This document shows positions 42,798 to 53,278 of a DNA stretch of 64,000 bases, piece by piece (positions within the stretch are counted from its first letter, which is position 1; every line of letters begins with the position of its first letter). The notes beneath the pieces were generated by a model. That model saw only the letters and a list, made by a program, of their open reading frames with translations. It did no database searches and was not told the DNA's origin. This DNA comes from Embleya sp045207785. Lineage in GTDB: Bacteria; Actinomycetota; Actinomycetes; Streptomycetales; Streptomycetaceae. The position numbers and the translations under genes were made by a program. The DNA is taken from positions 2,852,001-2,916,000 of the forward strand of contig NZ_CP108776.1 of NCBI RefSeq assembly GCF_045207785.1, written 5' to 3'.

Positions 42798-44024
42798 TCA
42801 GCGGAACGGCCGCAGCGCGAGCCCCGCGAACAGCCGGACACCGATCCCGATCGCGCGCTCGTCGACGTCGAACTGCCCCTGGTGCAGGTCGTATACGGGC
42901 TCGCCGGGGGTGCGCACGCCCAGCCGGGTGAGCTGCCCGGGGACCTGGTCGAGGAACCACGAGAAGTCCTCGCCGCCGAGGCTCTGCTCGGTGCTCTCGA
43001 CCGCGCTCGCGCCCAGCACACCGGTCGCGATCGTGCGCATCGCGGCGACCGCGTCGGGCTCGTTGACCACCGGCGGGACGCCGCGGTGGTGCTCCAGCTC
43101 CCACTTCGCGCCGTAGGTCGAGGCGATCGCGTCGACCAGCTCGTGCATCACGTCGGGGGCCTGCCGCCACGCCGCCAGGTCCAGGCAGCGCAGCGTGCCC
43201 TCCAGCTCGCCGTACTGCGGGATCACGTTCGGCGCGGAGCCGGACTGGATCCGGCCCCACACCAGGCTCGCGCCCGAACGCGGGTCGATCCGGCGGGAGA
43301 AGGCGGAGGGCAGCTCGGAGGCGATCTTGGCGAGCGCGGTCACCAGGTCGGTGCTGAGGTGTGGGCGGGCGGTGTGGCCGCCGGGGCCCGTGAGGCTGAT
43401 CACCACCCGGTCGCACGCCGAGGTGATCGCGCCGGCCCGCAGGCCGACCCGGCCGACCTCGACCTTGGGGTCGCAGTGGATCGCGTGGATCTCGGCCACG
43501 CCGTCCAGGCCGCCCGCCTTGATCACGTCCAGCGCGCCGCCCGGGAGCTTCTCCTCGGCCGGCTGGAAGATCAGCCGGACCGGACGCCGGAGCAGGCCCT
43601 CGCGCGAGAGCTCGGCGAGCACGAGAGCGGTGCCCAGGATGATCGACGTGTGCACGTCGTGACCGCAGGCGTGCGCGCGTCCGGGCACGGTCGAACGGTA
43701 GTCCACGTCCTTGACGTCGTCGACCGGCAGCGCGTCGATGTCGCCGCGGAAGGCGATCAGCGCGTCGGTGGTCCGTCCGCCGGGCGAGGCCCGGTCGGGT
43801 CTGATGTCGCAGACGAGGCCGGTGCCGGGCAGGAGCCGCGGCTTCAGGCCGGCCCGTACCAGCCGTTCTCGGATGAGCCCGGTCGTACGGAACTCCTCCC
43901 GGCCCAGCTCTGGGTGCATGTGCAGGTCGCGCCGAAAAGCGACGAGCTCGTCGGCGAAAGCCGCGGCCTTGGCGGCGGCCTGGGCGGGGAGGGAATCGCT
44001 CACCCACGCAAGAGTACGTTGCAT
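42798..44024 (-). CDS. M20-family amidohydrolase
   Basis: 408 residues from ATG 44024; GTG 44003 is a shorter option. The two-metal M20D pattern is complete: RRDLHMHPELGREEF, then AHACGHDVHTSIILG, FQPAEEKLPGGALDVI, EIHAIHCDP and SLGGEDFSWFLDQVPG. The enzyme would remove an acyl group from N-acyl-amino acids or related amides (hippuricase/IAA-amide hydrolase-like). Cytosolic. It is upstream of, and on the same strand as, the BMP operon, but its own terminator separates the two. Confidence 0.88.
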   Translation of the reverse strand: MQRTLAWVSDSLPAQAAAKAAAFADELVAFRRDLHMHPELGREEFRTTGLIRERLVRAGLKPRLLPGTGLVCDIRPDRASPGGRTTDALIAFRGDIDALPVDDVKDVDYRSTVPGRAHACGHDVHTSIILGTALVLAELSREGLLRRPVRLIFQPAEEKLPGGALDVIKAGGLDGVAEIHAIHCDPKVEVGRVGLRAGAITSACDRVVISLTGPGGHTARPHLSTDLVTALAKIASELPSAFSRRIDPRSGASLVWGRIQSGSAPNVIPQYGELEGTLRCLDLAAWRQAPDVMHELVDAIASTYGAKWELEHHRGVPPVVNEPDAVAAMRTIATGVLGASAVESTEQSLGGEDFSWFLDQVPGQLTRLGVRTPGEPVYDLHQGQFDVDERAIGIGVRLFAGLALRPFR

Positions 44025-44187
44025 CCGACTTCGCGACGTGGTAGAGGGCGAAATACCCCCGTTCGGGTGAGAAATAATGCTCCCGCCAGCGCATGCGCTA
44101 CGGCCGGTAGGGGTATGCCACTGTGCTCGTTCGGACACTTGCCGACTTCTGCCCCCTGCGGGGCGAATCATTCGAGCGCCCGATTAA

Positions 44188-45186
44188 TCAGGACTCCCCT
44201 TGCCGCCCATGGAACGCGTCCAGGATGCGAGACGCGGCGAGCGTCGCGGTGAGATGACCCTCGCGCACGTCGCGCTCGAGGTCGGGCACGATAGCCCGAA
44301 CCGCCGGGTGCCCGCGCAGCTCCGCGAGCAGCGAGTCGTGCACCGTCGCCCACGTCCAGTCGACCTGCTGACGACGCCGCAGCTCGGCCAACTCGCCGGT
44401 GGCCTCCAGCGTCTGTCGGTGCTTGAGGATCGTGCCCCAGACCTCGTCGAGACCGGCCCCGGACAACCCCGAGCAGGTCAGCACGGGCGTGATCCACGAC
44501 TCGCCGGCCCGCCGCATCAACCGCAGCGCGCCGGCGAGTTCGCGAGCCGCCCGCTTCGCGGCGAGTTCGTAGTCGCCGTCCGCCTTGTTGACCGCGACCA
44601 CGTCGGCCATCTCCAGGACGCCCTTCTTGATGCCCTGGAGCTGGTCACCGGTGCGCGCGAGGGTCAGGAACAGGAAGCAGTCGACCATGTTCGCCACGGT
44701 CGTCTCGGACTGGCCCACGCCGACCGTCTCCACCAGCACCACGTCGTATCCCGCCGCCTCCATCAGCACGATCGACTCGCGCGTGGCCCGCGCGACGCCG
44801 CCGAGCGTGCCGGCGGTGGGCGAGGGGCGGACGAACGCGTGGTCGTCCACGGCGAGCCGACCCATCCGGGTCTTGTCGCCGAGGATGCTGCCGCCGTGCC
44901 GCGAGGAGGACGGGTCGACCGCGAGCACCGCGACCCTGTGACCCGCGCCCGTCAGGCGGGTGCCGAGGGTCTCGATGAAGGTGGACTTGCCGACGCCGGG
45001 CACGCCGGTGATGCCCACGCGGTGGGCACCTCCGGCGTGCGGCAGCAGCTTGACCAACAGCTCCTGCGCCTGGTCCCGATGGTCGGCCCGGGTGGACTCG
45101 ACCAGGGTGACCGCGCGGGCCAGGATCGTCCGATTGCCCGCGAGCACGCCTTCGGCGTACGCGCCGACGTCGATCACGCGTGCCAT
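44188..45186 (-). CDS. meaB: G3E/ArgK-type GTPase, methylmalonyl-CoA mutase chaperone
   Basis: 332 residues. P-loop GITGVPGVGKSTFIETLG, switch region AVDPSSSRHGGSILGDKTRM, VLVETVGVGQSET and VAVNKAD. The family (MeaB/MMAA) protects the B12 mutase and gates cofactor loading with GTP. It is the third gene of the mutA-mutB-meaB operon: its ATG shares one base with the mutB stop (TGATG), so its synthesis is tied to that of its client enzyme. Confidence 0.94.
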   Translation of the reverse strand: MARVIDVGAYAEGVLAGNRTILARAVTLVESTRADHRDQAQELLVKLLPHAGGAHRVGITGVPGVGKSTFIETLGTRLTGAGHRVAVLAVDPSSSRHGGSILGDKTRMGRLAVDDHAFVRPSPTAGTLGGVARATRESIVLMEAAGYDVVLVETVGVGQSETTVANMVDCFLFLTLARTGDQLQGIKKGVLEMADVVAVNKADGDYELAAKRAARELAGALRLMRRAGESWITPVLTCSGLSGAGLDEVWGTILKHRQTLEATGELAELRRRQQVDWTWATVHDSLLAELRGHPAVRAIVPDLERDVREGHLTATLAASRILDAFHGRQGES

Positions 45187-47402
45187 CAGTCGACCGGCAG
45201 CTCGTGGTCCAGCTGCTTGTACAGGCTCTTGAGCAGGTCCACCGCGGCGTCCGCGATCACCGTGCCGGGCGGGAAGACCGCCCTGGCCCCCATGTCGAGC
45301 AGCGGCTGCACGTCGGCGGGCGGGATCACCCCGCCGACCACGACCATGATCTCGCCGGCCTCGAGCGCCGCCAGCTCCTCGCGCAGCGCCGGCACGAGCG
45401 TCATGTGCCCGGCCGCGAGCGAGGACACCCCGACCACGTGCACGTCCGCCTCGACGGCCTGCCGGGCCACCTCGCCCGGGGTCTGGAACAGCGCGCCCAC
45501 GTCCACGTCGAAGCCGAGGTCGGCGAAGGCCGTGGCGATCACCTTCTGGCCGCGGTCGTGGCCGTCCTGGCCCATCTTGGCGACCAGGATGCGCGGGCGA
45601 CGGCCTTCGAGCTCCTCGAACCGGGCGACCAGCGAGCGGGCCGTCTCGACGTTCGGGGACATCCCCACCTCTTCGCGGTACACGCCGGTCAGCGTACGGA
45701 TCTGCGCCTGGTGGCGCCCGTAGGCCGACTCCAGGGCGTCCGAGATCTCGCCGACCGTGGCCTTCGCGCGCGCGGCGTCCACCGCGAGCGCGAGCAGGTT
45801 GTGTTCGAGGTCACGCGGGCGGGTGCCCTCGACGTCGGCCTGCGCGGCACCGGACAGCGCCGCGAGCGCGCGGCGGACCGCGTCGTCGTCGCGCTCCTCG
45901 CGCAGCCGGCGCAGCTTGTCCAGCTGACCCTCGCGGACCGCCTTGTTGTCGATCTTGAGCACGTCGATCGCCTGGTCGCTGGCGACGAGGTACTTGTTGA
46001 CGCCGATCACCGACTGCCGGCCCGAGTCGATCCGGGCCTGGGTGCGCGCCGCCGCCTCCTCGATCCGCAGCTTCGGCAGGCCCTCCGCGATCGCCGACGC
46101 CATGCCGCCGGCCTTCTCCGCCTCGGCGATGTGCTCCCGCGCGCGGATCGCCAGGTCGTGGGTGAGCCGCTCGACGTACGCCGAGCCGCCCCACGGGTCG
46201 ATCACGTCGCATGTGCCCGACTCCTGCTGGAGCAGCAGCTGGGTGTTGCGCGCGATCCGGGCCGAGAAGTCGGTCGGCAGCGCGAGCGCCTCGTCCAGCG
46301 CGTTGGTGTGCAGCGACTGGGTGTGGCCCTGGGTCGAGGCCATCGCCTCCACGCACGTGCGCACGACGTTGTTGAACACGTCCTGCGCGGTCAGCGACCA
46401 ACCCGAGGTCTGCGAGTGCGTGCGCAGCGAGAACGACTTGGGGTTCTTCGCGCCGAACGACTTCACGATGTCGGCCCACAGCAGGCGCGCCGCCCGCAGC
46501 TTGGCGACCTCCATGAAGAAGTTCATCCCGATCGCCCAGAAGAACGACAGGCGCGGCGCGAACGCGTCGATGTCCAGGCCCGCCTCGACCCCGGCGCGCA
46601 GATACTCGATGCCGTCCGCGAGCGTGTACGCCAGCTCCAGGTCGGCCGTGGCTCCGGCCTCCTGGATGTGGTAGCCCGAGATGGAGATCGAGTTGAACTT
46701 CGGCATCTTCTGCGAGGTGTACGCGAAGATGTCGGAGATGATCGACATCGAGGGCTTCGGCGGATAGATGTAGGTGTTGCGGACCATGAACTCCTTGAGG
46801 ACGTCGTTCTGGATCGTCCCCGTCAGGTGCTCCGGTGCCACCCCCTGCTCCTCCGCCGCGACGATGTAGAGCGCGAGCACGGGCAGCACCGCGCCGTTCA
46901 TCGTCATCGAGACCGACATCTTGTCCAGCGGGATGCCGTCGAACAGCTGGCGCATGTCGTAGATCGAGTCGATCGCCACGCCCGCCATGCCCACGTCGCC
47001 GGACACGCGCGGGTGGTCCGAGTCGTAGCCGCGGTGCGTGGCCAGGTCGAACGCGATCGACAGGCCCTTCTGCCCGGCCGCCAGGTTGCGGCGGTAGAAC
47101 GCGTTCGACTCCTCGGCCGTGGAGAAGCCCGCGTACTGGCGGATCGTCCACGGCTGGTTGACGTACATCGTCGGGTACGGACCGCGCAGGAACGGCGTGA
47201 TGCCCGGGTAGGTGCCCAGGAAGTCGAGCCCTTCGAGGTCCTCTTCGGTGTACAGCGCCTTGAGCGGGATGCCCTCGGGGGTGTCGTGGGTCAGCGCGTC
47301 GGCGTCCTTGCCGGTCTCCTCGCGCACGGCGTCGCGCCACGCGTCGAGGTCGCCGGACACCGGCGCGTCGAGCTCGACCTGGGTGAAGTCGGGGATGCTC
47401 AT
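45186..47402 (-). CDS. mutB: Methylmalonyl-CoA mutase large subunit
   Basis: 738 residues, full length. The TIM-barrel half shows GTYPGITPFLRGPYPTMYVN, the RQYAGFSTAEESN region, and SISISGYHIQEAGATADLEL. The C-terminal B12 domain carries MGQDGHDRGQKVIATAF (the DxHxxG cobalt-ligand motif), SSLAAGHM and VVVGGVIPPAD. It converts (R)-methylmalonyl-CoA to succinyl-CoA using adenosylcobalamin. ATG 47402 overlaps the mutA stop (ATGA). In this group the reaction links propionyl-CoA to the TCA cycle and, in reverse, supplies methylmalonyl-CoA for polyketides. Confidence 0.96.
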   Translation of the reverse strand: MSIPDFTQVELDAPVSGDLDAWRDAVREETGKDADALTHDTPEGIPLKALYTEEDLEGLDFLGTYPGITPFLRGPYPTMYVNQPWTIRQYAGFSTAEESNAFYRRNLAAGQKGLSIAFDLATHRGYDSDHPRVSGDVGMAGVAIDSIYDMRQLFDGIPLDKMSVSMTMNGAVLPVLALYIVAAEEQGVAPEHLTGTIQNDVLKEFMVRNTYIYPPKPSMSIISDIFAYTSQKMPKFNSISISGYHIQEAGATADLELAYTLADGIEYLRAGVEAGLDIDAFAPRLSFFWAIGMNFFMEVAKLRAARLLWADIVKSFGAKNPKSFSLRTHSQTSGWSLTAQDVFNNVVRTCVEAMASTQGHTQSLHTNALDEALALPTDFSARIARNTQLLLQQESGTCDVIDPWGGSAYVERLTHDLAIRAREHIAEAEKAGGMASAIAEGLPKLRIEEAAARTQARIDSGRQSVIGVNKYLVASDQAIDVLKIDNKAVREGQLDKLRRLREERDDDAVRRALAALSGAAQADVEGTRPRDLEHNLLALAVDAARAKATVGEISDALESAYGRHQAQIRTLTGVYREEVGMSPNVETARSLVARFEELEGRRPRILVAKMGQDGHDRGQKVIATAFADLGFDVDVGALFQTPGEVARQAVEADVHVVGVSSLAAGHMTLVPALREELAALEAGEIMVVVGGVIPPADVQPLLDMGARAVFPPGTVIADAAVDLLKSLYKQLDHELPVD

Positions 47403-49306
47403 GCCGCCCCCTCCGGGGTCGTCGACAACGTCTCGTACGTGGTGTGCAGAACCGCGAGTGCGTCGCACCCGGTGTACACGTACCCGTCCACGTCGGCTCC
47501 GTGCGCCTTTTGGCCCGCGAGCAGGACGCGGCGGGCGCCGGCTGCCTTCAGGGCCGCGGCGACGGGCGCGGCGAGGGTCGCGTACAGCTTCTCCGAGGAG
47601 GTGAGCACCGCGGTCGCGGGGCTGCCCGCGGCCGTCCAGCGCTCGACGATCTCGCCGATCGCGGCCTCGTCCACCGCGGTGATTCCCGCTTCCACCGCGG
47701 CGATGCCACCCGCCGCGAACAGGTTCGTCGCGAAGCCGGCGCGCGCGGTGTACTGCGCGAGCGGGCCGAGCGTGGCGAGGAACACCGCGGGGCGGGCGCC
47801 GGAGGCGGCGAGCATCGCGTCCGAGCGGTCGCGCAGCGTCTCGTACGCCTCGGCGTAGCGCACCCGCGGCAGCCCGGCCGCGGAGACCGGGACGTCGGGC
47901 GCGGCTTCGCGCACGACGGGCACCTCGGTCAGGTTCGGGAACTCGCTGACCCCGGTGATCGGGTCGGTCCGGTCCGCGATGTCCTTGTCCCGCTTCGCGC
48001 GGACCTCGGCCAGTCGCTCGGCGAGCCAGCCCGAGTCGAGCACCGCGACGATCCCGCCGCGCCGCTCGATCTCCTGGAAGAACGCCCAGCCGGTACGGGC
48101 GAGGTCGTCGGTGAGCCGCTCGACGAACCACGAGCCGCCGGCCGGGTCGATCACCTGCGCGAGGTGCGACTCCTCCAGCAGCAGCGCCTGCGTGTTGCGG
48201 GCTATCCGGCGGGAGAACGGGTCGGGCAGGCCGATCGCCGCGTCGAACGAGCGCACGGTCACCGCGTCGGCACCGCCGACGCCGGCCGCGAAGGCCGCGA
48301 CCGTGGTGCGCAGCATGTTGACCCACGGGTCGCGCCGCGTGGTCATCGCCCACGAGGTCAGCGCGTGCTGGCGCTGCGCGCCGGCGGGCCCGGAGGCGCC
48401 GGACGCCTGTGCGACGCGGGCCCACAGGCGGCGGGCTGCGCGCAGCTTCGCGATGGTGGGGAACTGCTCGGCGGTCGCCGCGAAGCGGAACTCGACGAGC
48501 CCGAGGGCGGTGTCGATGTCCAGGCCCGCGGCCGTCAGCGCGCGCAGGTAGGCGACGCCGGCCGCGGTGGCCGCACCGAGTTCCTGGCCCTCCGAGCCGC
48601 CCGCCTCGTGGTACGGCTGCCCGTCCACGGCGATCGCCTGGAGCGCGGGGAACTCCGCGCGCGCCCGCACCGCGAGCTCGGCCGCGGCGGCGAGGTCCGC
48701 CCCCGCCCCGGTCCGCGCGTGCAGGGAGATCGGGTCGGCGCCGAGGTTGCCGCGCAGCTCCCCCGGGGCGACGTCGCTCGCGCGCAGGACCGCGAGCAGC
48801 GCGTCGGCGGCGGGAACGAAGTCGGCCCCGGTGGCCAGCGCCACGGGAGCGAGGTCGAGCAGCACGCCGTCGAGCACGCGGGCGAGGTCGGCCGGTGCGA
48901 GCGCGCCGTCACCCACCTGAAGGAAAACGGAGCCGACCCCGTTCTCCAGGTCCGCGAGCACGCTCTCGTTGGCCCGGGCCGGGTCGGGGTCGGCGTGCAA
49001 CTGGCGCACGTCCCAGCCCTCGGCCGTGCTGCCGGCCGCCCGCGCGCCCCGGACGAACGGGCTCAGCCCGGGTACGCCCGGTCGAGAGGCCGCCTCCGTG
49101 TACAGCGGTGACAGCTTGATGCCGTCATAGGTAGTGGTCGCGAGCAGGTCCTCGGGGTGCTCGGGCGCGTCGTTCTCGCCCAGCACCTTCGATTTGCGGA
49201 GCACGCCGGCCACGAGGCGCTGCCATTGTTCCCGCGTGGGCTGCGGGAATTGGCTCGCGAAGGTGGACCCGGTAGACGTGCCGCCATCGACAGTAGCCTC
49301 CGTCAT
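47399..49306 (-). CDS. mutA: Methylmalonyl-CoA mutase small subunit
   Basis: 635 residues from ATG 49306. The barrel is MutB-like (LWARVAQASGASGPAGAQRQ, PDPFSRRIARNTQALLLEES, DPAGGSWFVERLTDDLA). The cobalamin-like domain at the end has lost the DxHxxG motif (RPAVFLATLGPLAQY), as in all small subunits, so it is structural and does not bind B12. Operon order is mutA-mutB-meaB with overlapping ends. No ribosome-binding site; TACGAT is seven bases before the ATG, suggesting a leaderless transcript. Confidence 0.94.
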   Translation of the reverse strand: MTEATVDGGTSTGSTFASQFPQPTREQWQRLVAGVLRKSKVLGENDAPEHPEDLLATTTYDGIKLSPLYTEAASRPGVPGLSPFVRGARAAGSTAEGWDVRQLHADPDPARANESVLADLENGVGSVFLQVGDGALAPADLARVLDGVLLDLAPVALATGADFVPAADALLAVLRASDVAPGELRGNLGADPISLHARTGAGADLAAAAELAVRARAEFPALQAIAVDGQPYHEAGGSEGQELGAATAAGVAYLRALTAAGLDIDTALGLVEFRFAATAEQFPTIAKLRAARRLWARVAQASGASGPAGAQRQHALTSWAMTTRRDPWVNMLRTTVAAFAAGVGGADAVTVRSFDAAIGLPDPFSRRIARNTQALLLEESHLAQVIDPAGGSWFVERLTDDLARTGWAFFQEIERRGGIVAVLDSGWLAERLAEVRAKRDKDIADRTDPITGVSEFPNLTEVPVVREAAPDVPVSAAGLPRVRYAEAYETLRDRSDAMLAASGARPAVFLATLGPLAQYTARAGFATNLFAAGGIAAVEAGITAVDEAAIGEIVERWTAAGSPATAVLTSSEKLYATLAAPVAAALKAAGARRVLLAGQKAHGADVDGYVYTGCDALAVLHTTYETLSTTPEGAA

Positions 49307-49313
49307 GGGTCGC

Positions 49314-49319
49314 ATCGTA
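49314..49319 (-). promoter_or_regulatory. -10 box of the mutAB-meaB operon
   Basis: TACGAT on the minus strand, seven bases before ATG 49306. No room remains for a cobalamin riboswitch downstream of this start. Confidence 0.5.
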
Positions 49320-49452
49320 TGGACCGACGGGGCCATTGAATACGCGTACTTGATGTGATGTCAGTCTTACCGCCCCGACACGCCTCTGACCTGGGGTCCA
49401 GCGCTTGCCTTGTTCTTTCGTCCGCAAGCGTGGCGCTTTCACCCGTACGAGT

Positions 49453-49496
49453 GCTGACGGGGTGTCAGCAAATTGTGACCCGGGACGACCCCGTCA
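49453..49496. promoter_or_regulatory. Nested inverted repeats upstream of sdhCDAB
   Basis: TGACGGGGT (49455-49463) and ACCCCGTCA (49488-49496) are perfect nine-base arms. A second, mutually exclusive hairpin GCTGAC-GGGGT-GTCAGC is at 49453-49469. GTGAC and GTCAC also flank the right half. The element is 205 bases before sdhC and 150 from mutA. Confidence 0.45.
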
Positions 49497-49700
49497 CTCG
49501 GATGGTTCCACTCTGTCGTGCGGAATGGATCACATCGCGCGCCCTGCCACAAGACGGCCCCCGAACGGTGGCTACCATGGCCGGGGCCGGGCGACCGATA
49601 CCCGGCCGGGCCGACCGACAACCAGAGGGTCCGACACGGAATGCGGACACCCTCCCAGCCGGCCGCGTCCCCCTTGTACCGCACCCGGAGGGTAGTTTCC

Positions 49701-50081
49701 GTGCCGGCTGGAACGCTCTACCGCGGCCGGGAAGGCATGTGGTCATGGGTGGCTCATCGAGTCACCGGCGTCCTCATCTTCTTCTTCCTGTTCGCGCACG
49801 TCCTGGATACCGCACTCGTTCGGGTATCGCCCGAGGCGTACGACCAGACGATCGAGATCTACAAGAACCCGTTCGTCAACCTGATGGAGTACGGGCTGGT
49901 CGCGGCCATCCTGTTCCACGCGCTCAATGGTCTGCGGATCATCGCCGTGGACTTCTGGGAGAAGGGCCCGCGCTACCAGAAGCAGATGCTGTGGACGGTC
50001 GTCGGCGTTTGGGTCGTGCTCATGGCCGGGAGTGCCTATCCGATCCTCGAGCACTCGATCAAGTCCATCTTCGGGAGCTGA
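49701..50081 (+). CDS. sdhC: Succinate dehydrogenase cytochrome b subunit
   Basis: 126 residues, three membrane helices. The opening PAGTLYRGREGMWSWVAHRV is characteristic of streptomycete SdhC. FFFLFAHVLDTALVRV and AAILFHALNGLRIIA contain the histidines expected to bind haem. GTG 49701 is preceded by GGAGGG nine bases upstream; longer frames upstream have no conserved sequence. First gene of sdhCDAB. It anchors complex II and passes electrons to menaquinone. Confidence 0.93.
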   Translation: MPAGTLYRGREGMWSWVAHRVTGVLIFFFLFAHVLDTALVRVSPEAYDQTIEIYKNPFVNLMEYGLVAAILFHALNGLRIIAVDFWEKGPRYQKQMLWTVVGVWVVLMAGSAYPILEHSIKSIFGS

Positions 50082-50082
50082 C

Positions 50083-50529
50083 GTGTCTGCAACCATTGAG
50101 AACGCCCCGAAGATCAGCGGCGGCGGTCCGTCGATCGAAGCCCCGCGCAGCAAGCGTTCGCCGCGTTCCACGACGACCAACTTCGAGCTGTACGGCTGGC
50201 TGTTCATGCGGCTGTCCGGCATCCTCCTGGTCGTTCTGGTCCTGGGCCACCTGCTCATTCAGCTCGTACTCGACGGCGGTGTCAGCCGGATCGGCTTCGC
50301 GTTCGTCGCGGGCCGCTGGTCCTCGCCGTTCTGGCAGTCGTGGGACCTGATCATGCTGTGGCTCGCCGAGCTGCACGGTGTCAACGGTCTGCGCACGATC
50401 ATCAACGACTACGCGGAGCGGGACCAGACCCGGTTCTGGCTCAAGGCGCTGCTCTACACGTCCGCGCTGATCGTGCTTTTCCTGGGGACCTTGGTGATCT
50501 TCACCTTCGACCCGAACATCGGCAGCTGA
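50083..50529 (+). CDS. sdhD: Succinate dehydrogenase hydrophobic membrane anchor
   Basis: 148 residues. A soluble Ser/Arg-rich start is followed by FELYGWLFMRLSGILLVVLV, then AELHGVNGLRTIINDYAERD and a last helix ALLYTSALIVLFLGTLVIF. Histidines in LGHLL and ELHG are candidate haem ligands. The GTG start lies one base past the sdhC stop, with GGGAG overlapping the end of sdhC as its ribosome-binding site. Confidence 0.92.
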   Translation: MSATIENAPKISGGGPSIEAPRSKRSPRSTTTNFELYGWLFMRLSGILLVVLVLGHLLIQLVLDGGVSRIGFAFVAGRWSSPFWQSWDLIMLWLAELHGVNGLRTIINDYAERDQTRFWLKALLYTSALIVLFLGTLVIFTFDPNIGS

Positions 50530-50556
50530 CCAGTACCCGAGGACTGAACGAGCATC

Positions 50557-52313
<1,757 letters not shown>

Positions 52314-52314
<1 letters not shown>

Positions 52315-53093
52315 TGACTGCCGTAGTGGAAGAGTCCGCGCCCGGCAAGGGGCACGGGGCCACGGCCGCCGAGCGTGACCACACGATGATCACCATCACG
52401 CTGCGGATCCGCCGGTTCAACGGGGAGACCGACGCCGAGCCGTACTGGCAGGACTTCAAGGTCGAGGCCGACCCGACCGAGCGCATCCTGACCGCGATGA
52501 TGAAGATCAAGGCCGAGCAGGACGGGTCGCTGACCTTCCGCCGCTCGTGCGCGCACGGCATCTGCGGCTCGGACGCGATGCGGATCAACGGCCGCAACCG
52601 GCTGGCGTGCAAGACCCTGGTCAAGGACTTGGACATGTCCAAGCCGATCACGGTCGAGGCGATCAAGGGCCTCAAGCTGGAGAAGGACCTCGTCGTCGAC
52701 ATGGACCCGTTCATGCAGGCGTACAAGGACGTGATGCCGTTCCTGATCACGTCGGGGAACGAGCCGACGCGCGAGAGACTGCAAAGCCCTGAGGACAGGG
52801 AGAGGTTCGACGACACCACCAAGTGCATCCTGTGCGCGGCGTGCACCACGTCGTGCCCGGTGTTCTGGAGCGACGGGCAGTACTTCGGCCCGGCCGCGAT
52901 CGTCAACGCGCACCGGTTCATCTTCGACTCGCGGGACGAGGGCGCCGAGGAGCGCCTGGAGATCCTCAACGAGAAGGAGGGCGTGTGGCGCTGCCGCACG
53001 ACCTTCAACTGCACCGAGGCGTGCCCGCGTGGCATCGAGGTGACCAAGGCGATCCAGGAAGTGAAGCGTGCGCTGATCTTCCGCCGGGTGTAA
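52314..53093 (+). CDS. sdhB: Succinate dehydrogenase iron-sulfur subunit
   Basis: 259 residues. The N-terminal ferredoxin domain has RRSCAHGICGSDAMRINGRN and CKTL for the [2Fe-2S] cluster. The C-terminal part has CILCAACTTSCP and CRTTFNCTEACPRGIEV for the [4Fe-4S] and [3Fe-4S] clusters. A ~20-residue N-terminal extension precedes the usual ITLRIRRFNG start. Last gene of the operon, followed by a strong terminator. Confidence 0.96.
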
Positions 53094-53105
53094 CCACCTG
53101 GCAAC

Positions 53106-53141
53106 GAGTGGGCCCGGAAGCAAACGATTCCGGGCCCACTC
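53106..53141 (+). terminator. Terminator of sdhCDAB
   Basis: GAGTGGGCCCGGAA / TTCCGGGCCCACTC perfect 14-base arms with an eight-base loop, 13 bases past the stop. Confidence 0.88.
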
Positions 53142-53143
53142 AT

Positions 53144-53230
53144 ATCCCCGCGATCGCGGGGCCTACGCCAGGTTCGCCTTCCGCGTCCGGGGCAGGAACG
53201 GACCATCCCCGCATGTGCGGGGCCAACGCC
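53144..53230. CRISPR. Two-repeat CRISPR remnant (type I-E-like repeats, no cas genes)
   Basis: Two 26-base units at 53144-53169 and 53205-53230, identical at 21 of 26 positions. Both have CCCCGC / GCGGGG dyad arms and end in GGGGCC-N-ACGCC. Start-to-start distance is 61 bases, exactly the repeat-plus-spacer length of type I-E arrays. Read on the minus strand, the right unit (GGCCCCGCACATGCGGGG core) looks like actinobacterial I-E repeats. The left unit is degenerate, abuts the sdh terminator, and no third unit is present. Confidence 0.55.
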
Positions 53231-53278
53231 TTGAGCTTTGCCGATCAATGCCTCGACCGCAGCGGAAAGTACCTTCGT

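Noticed and set aside
44098..44110. CTACGGCCGGTAG before the M20 amidohydrolase gene as a fifth nucleoside operator
   Set aside because: The half-site spacing is 13, not 12, and the core is GGCCG instead of CGCG; the gene is not a nucleoside enzyme.
47399..49306. MutA as a second active B12-dependent mutase
   Set aside because: The DxHxxG cobalamin motif is missing, as expected for the structural small subunit.
49307..49700. Cobalamin riboswitch upstream of mutA
   Set aside because: No B12-box or characteristic conserved bases are visible and the mutA transcript appears leaderless.
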